Shown: one piece after another, positions 63,204 through 64,000 of the stretch | How positions within the stretch are numbered: position 1 is the stretch's first letter | How the letters are laid out: every line of letters starts with the position of its first letter | Assembly (NCBI GenBank): GCA_028826165.1 | Contig: JAPDFW010000100.1 | Coordinates: 62,001-126,000, forward strand | Direction of reading: 5' to 3' | From: Anaeramoeba ignava | Taxonomy: Eukaryota > Metamonada > Anaeramoebidae | Length of the DNA stretch: 64,000 bases | The notes under the pieces: generated by a model | What the model saw: only the letters and a program-made list of their open reading frames with translations | Told to the model about the DNA's origin: nothing | Database searches by the model: none | Position numbers and translations under genes: made by a program

Positions 63204-64000
63204 TTAATTATTAAATTTGTTAATTAATAAATCAAATAAATTTGGATTTGTTTGATTTAATTGAAAATAATCAATTCCAATTTCAATTTCATTAATTATT
63301 TCTTGTGTAATTTGAATTTCATCTTTAATTTGATTTGAATAAATCCAATATTCAAATAATTGAAATGATTTATTACTTAATTCACTATAATCTGTAACTT
63401 TATTAGATTTATCTTCAGTAACAGATAAAAACATTCCTCGATATAATTCACTTCTCATTATTAATATTAATTTTGGAAATTTATATTGTTTTTCTTTTCT
63501 TTCAATAATAAAATCTTTTTCATTTTCATTTTCATTTTCATTTAAATAAATTCTTTTCATTGTTTCTTCAATTTTTTCATTTGAATTTATAATTTCTTTA
63601 ATTTCATAATATAATTTTGGATTTATTTTAGAATTATTTGAATAAATCATTTCAAATATTTGATTTGATTCTTTAATTGATTTTTTTGAAATAATTTCTT
63701 GAAGTTTTTCAATTTGATTTTGATTTTGATTTAATCTATATTTTAATATTAATTTATGAGCTTCAATTATTTCTCCATTTTCTGTTTTAAATGAAATATT
63801 GCAAAATTCTTTTCTTCTAAATAATTTTATCAAATCTTCTTCAAGATTGGAAAAAGAAAGAGGAGAATAATAAAGAAATGAATTTTCATATCCACAAGAA
63901 ATATGATAATTAAAATATTTTCATTAAATCTTAATTTAGGAAGTTTGATTTGAATTGGAATCGATTGTTCATTTGTATTTCCAGTTCCTAATTGACCATA
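63204..64000 (-). CDS. RCC1-BTB protein, 3' part, with one frame break
   Basis: The 209 residues from 63833 to 63204 contain one BTB half (KLFRRKEFCNISF, EAHKLILKYRL) and a second BTB-like unit (FPKLILIMRSELYRGMF), ending in FDLLINKFNN. Upstream the frame continues as ISCGYENSFLYYSPLS, the end of an RCC1 repeat. In a different frame towards the window edge comes YGQLGTGNTNEQSIPIQIKLP, a full RCC1 motif. The frames switch near 63908-63914, where one additional A would join them. RCC1 propellers plus BTB domains form a large amoebozoan- and metamonad-type family of presumed ubiquitin adaptors. The 5' end lies beyond the window. Confidence 0.7.

Overview
The window is nuclear DNA of a very AT-rich protist. 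Genes are split by GT-AG introns (often GTAATT, GTATTT or GTAAAA at the 5' end), the standard genetic code is used, and proteins carry long NQ, EN, KHKD or DN tracts. Both introns and spacers are filled with short-period AT satellites. The ciliary protein nephrocystin-4, several BTB/RCC1/TLDc proteins and the NQ/EN tracts fit an amoeboflagellate such as Anaeramoeba (Metamonada). They argue against Dictyostelium, which lacks cilia. The genus is inferred from gene content and style only.

Region 1 (1-28500) is a tandem segmental array. Copies B (about 15005-21885) and C (about 21886-28490) are near-identical units of about 6.6-6.9 kb. Copy A (1 to about 9270) is a third copy, cut by the window edge. 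Each copy carries one minus-strand two-exon gene for a secreted or surface glycoprotein with a LamG-like domain (622-624 aa). The three proteins are almost identical outside three short variable blocks. Copy A also holds about 4.1 kb that B and C lack, containing a related gene with a signal peptide, LamG-like ectodomain, one transmembrane helix and the start of a cytoplasmic RasGAP domain that stops just after the arginine finger. Between copies A and B lie a 144-bp tandem repeat and a 965-bp element with 21-bp terminal inverted repeats and an internal 25-bp perfect hairpin.

Region 2 (28700-54900) is ordinary housekeeping DNA: ALIX/Bro1-V (-), an SMAP-type ArfGAP (+), an SLC35F1/F2-like transporter (+), a bZIP factor (+), beta-tubulin with a greatly extended acidic tail (-), an MFS exporter (+), AP-1 gamma-adaptin (+), an N-terminal half of nephrocystin-4 (+) and the rRNA-processing factor UTP15 (-). 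ALIX, the SMAP ArfGAP and AP-1 gamma all act in endosomal or clathrin traffic.

Region 3 (55200-64000) holds four minus-strand genes linked to ubiquitin pathways or BTB adaptors: LZTR1-like Kelch-BTB-BTB, UFD1, BTB-BACK-TLDc and an RCC1-BTB gene that runs off the right edge.

Three patterns cross gene boundaries. Most long introns consist of their own private satellite. Many start codons are preceded on the sense strand by arrays of TTTTTCAT. Four genes show single-base frame breaks at or beside A/T-rich runs, which may be assembly errors, real lesions or recoding. No rRNA, tRNA or CRISPR was seen.
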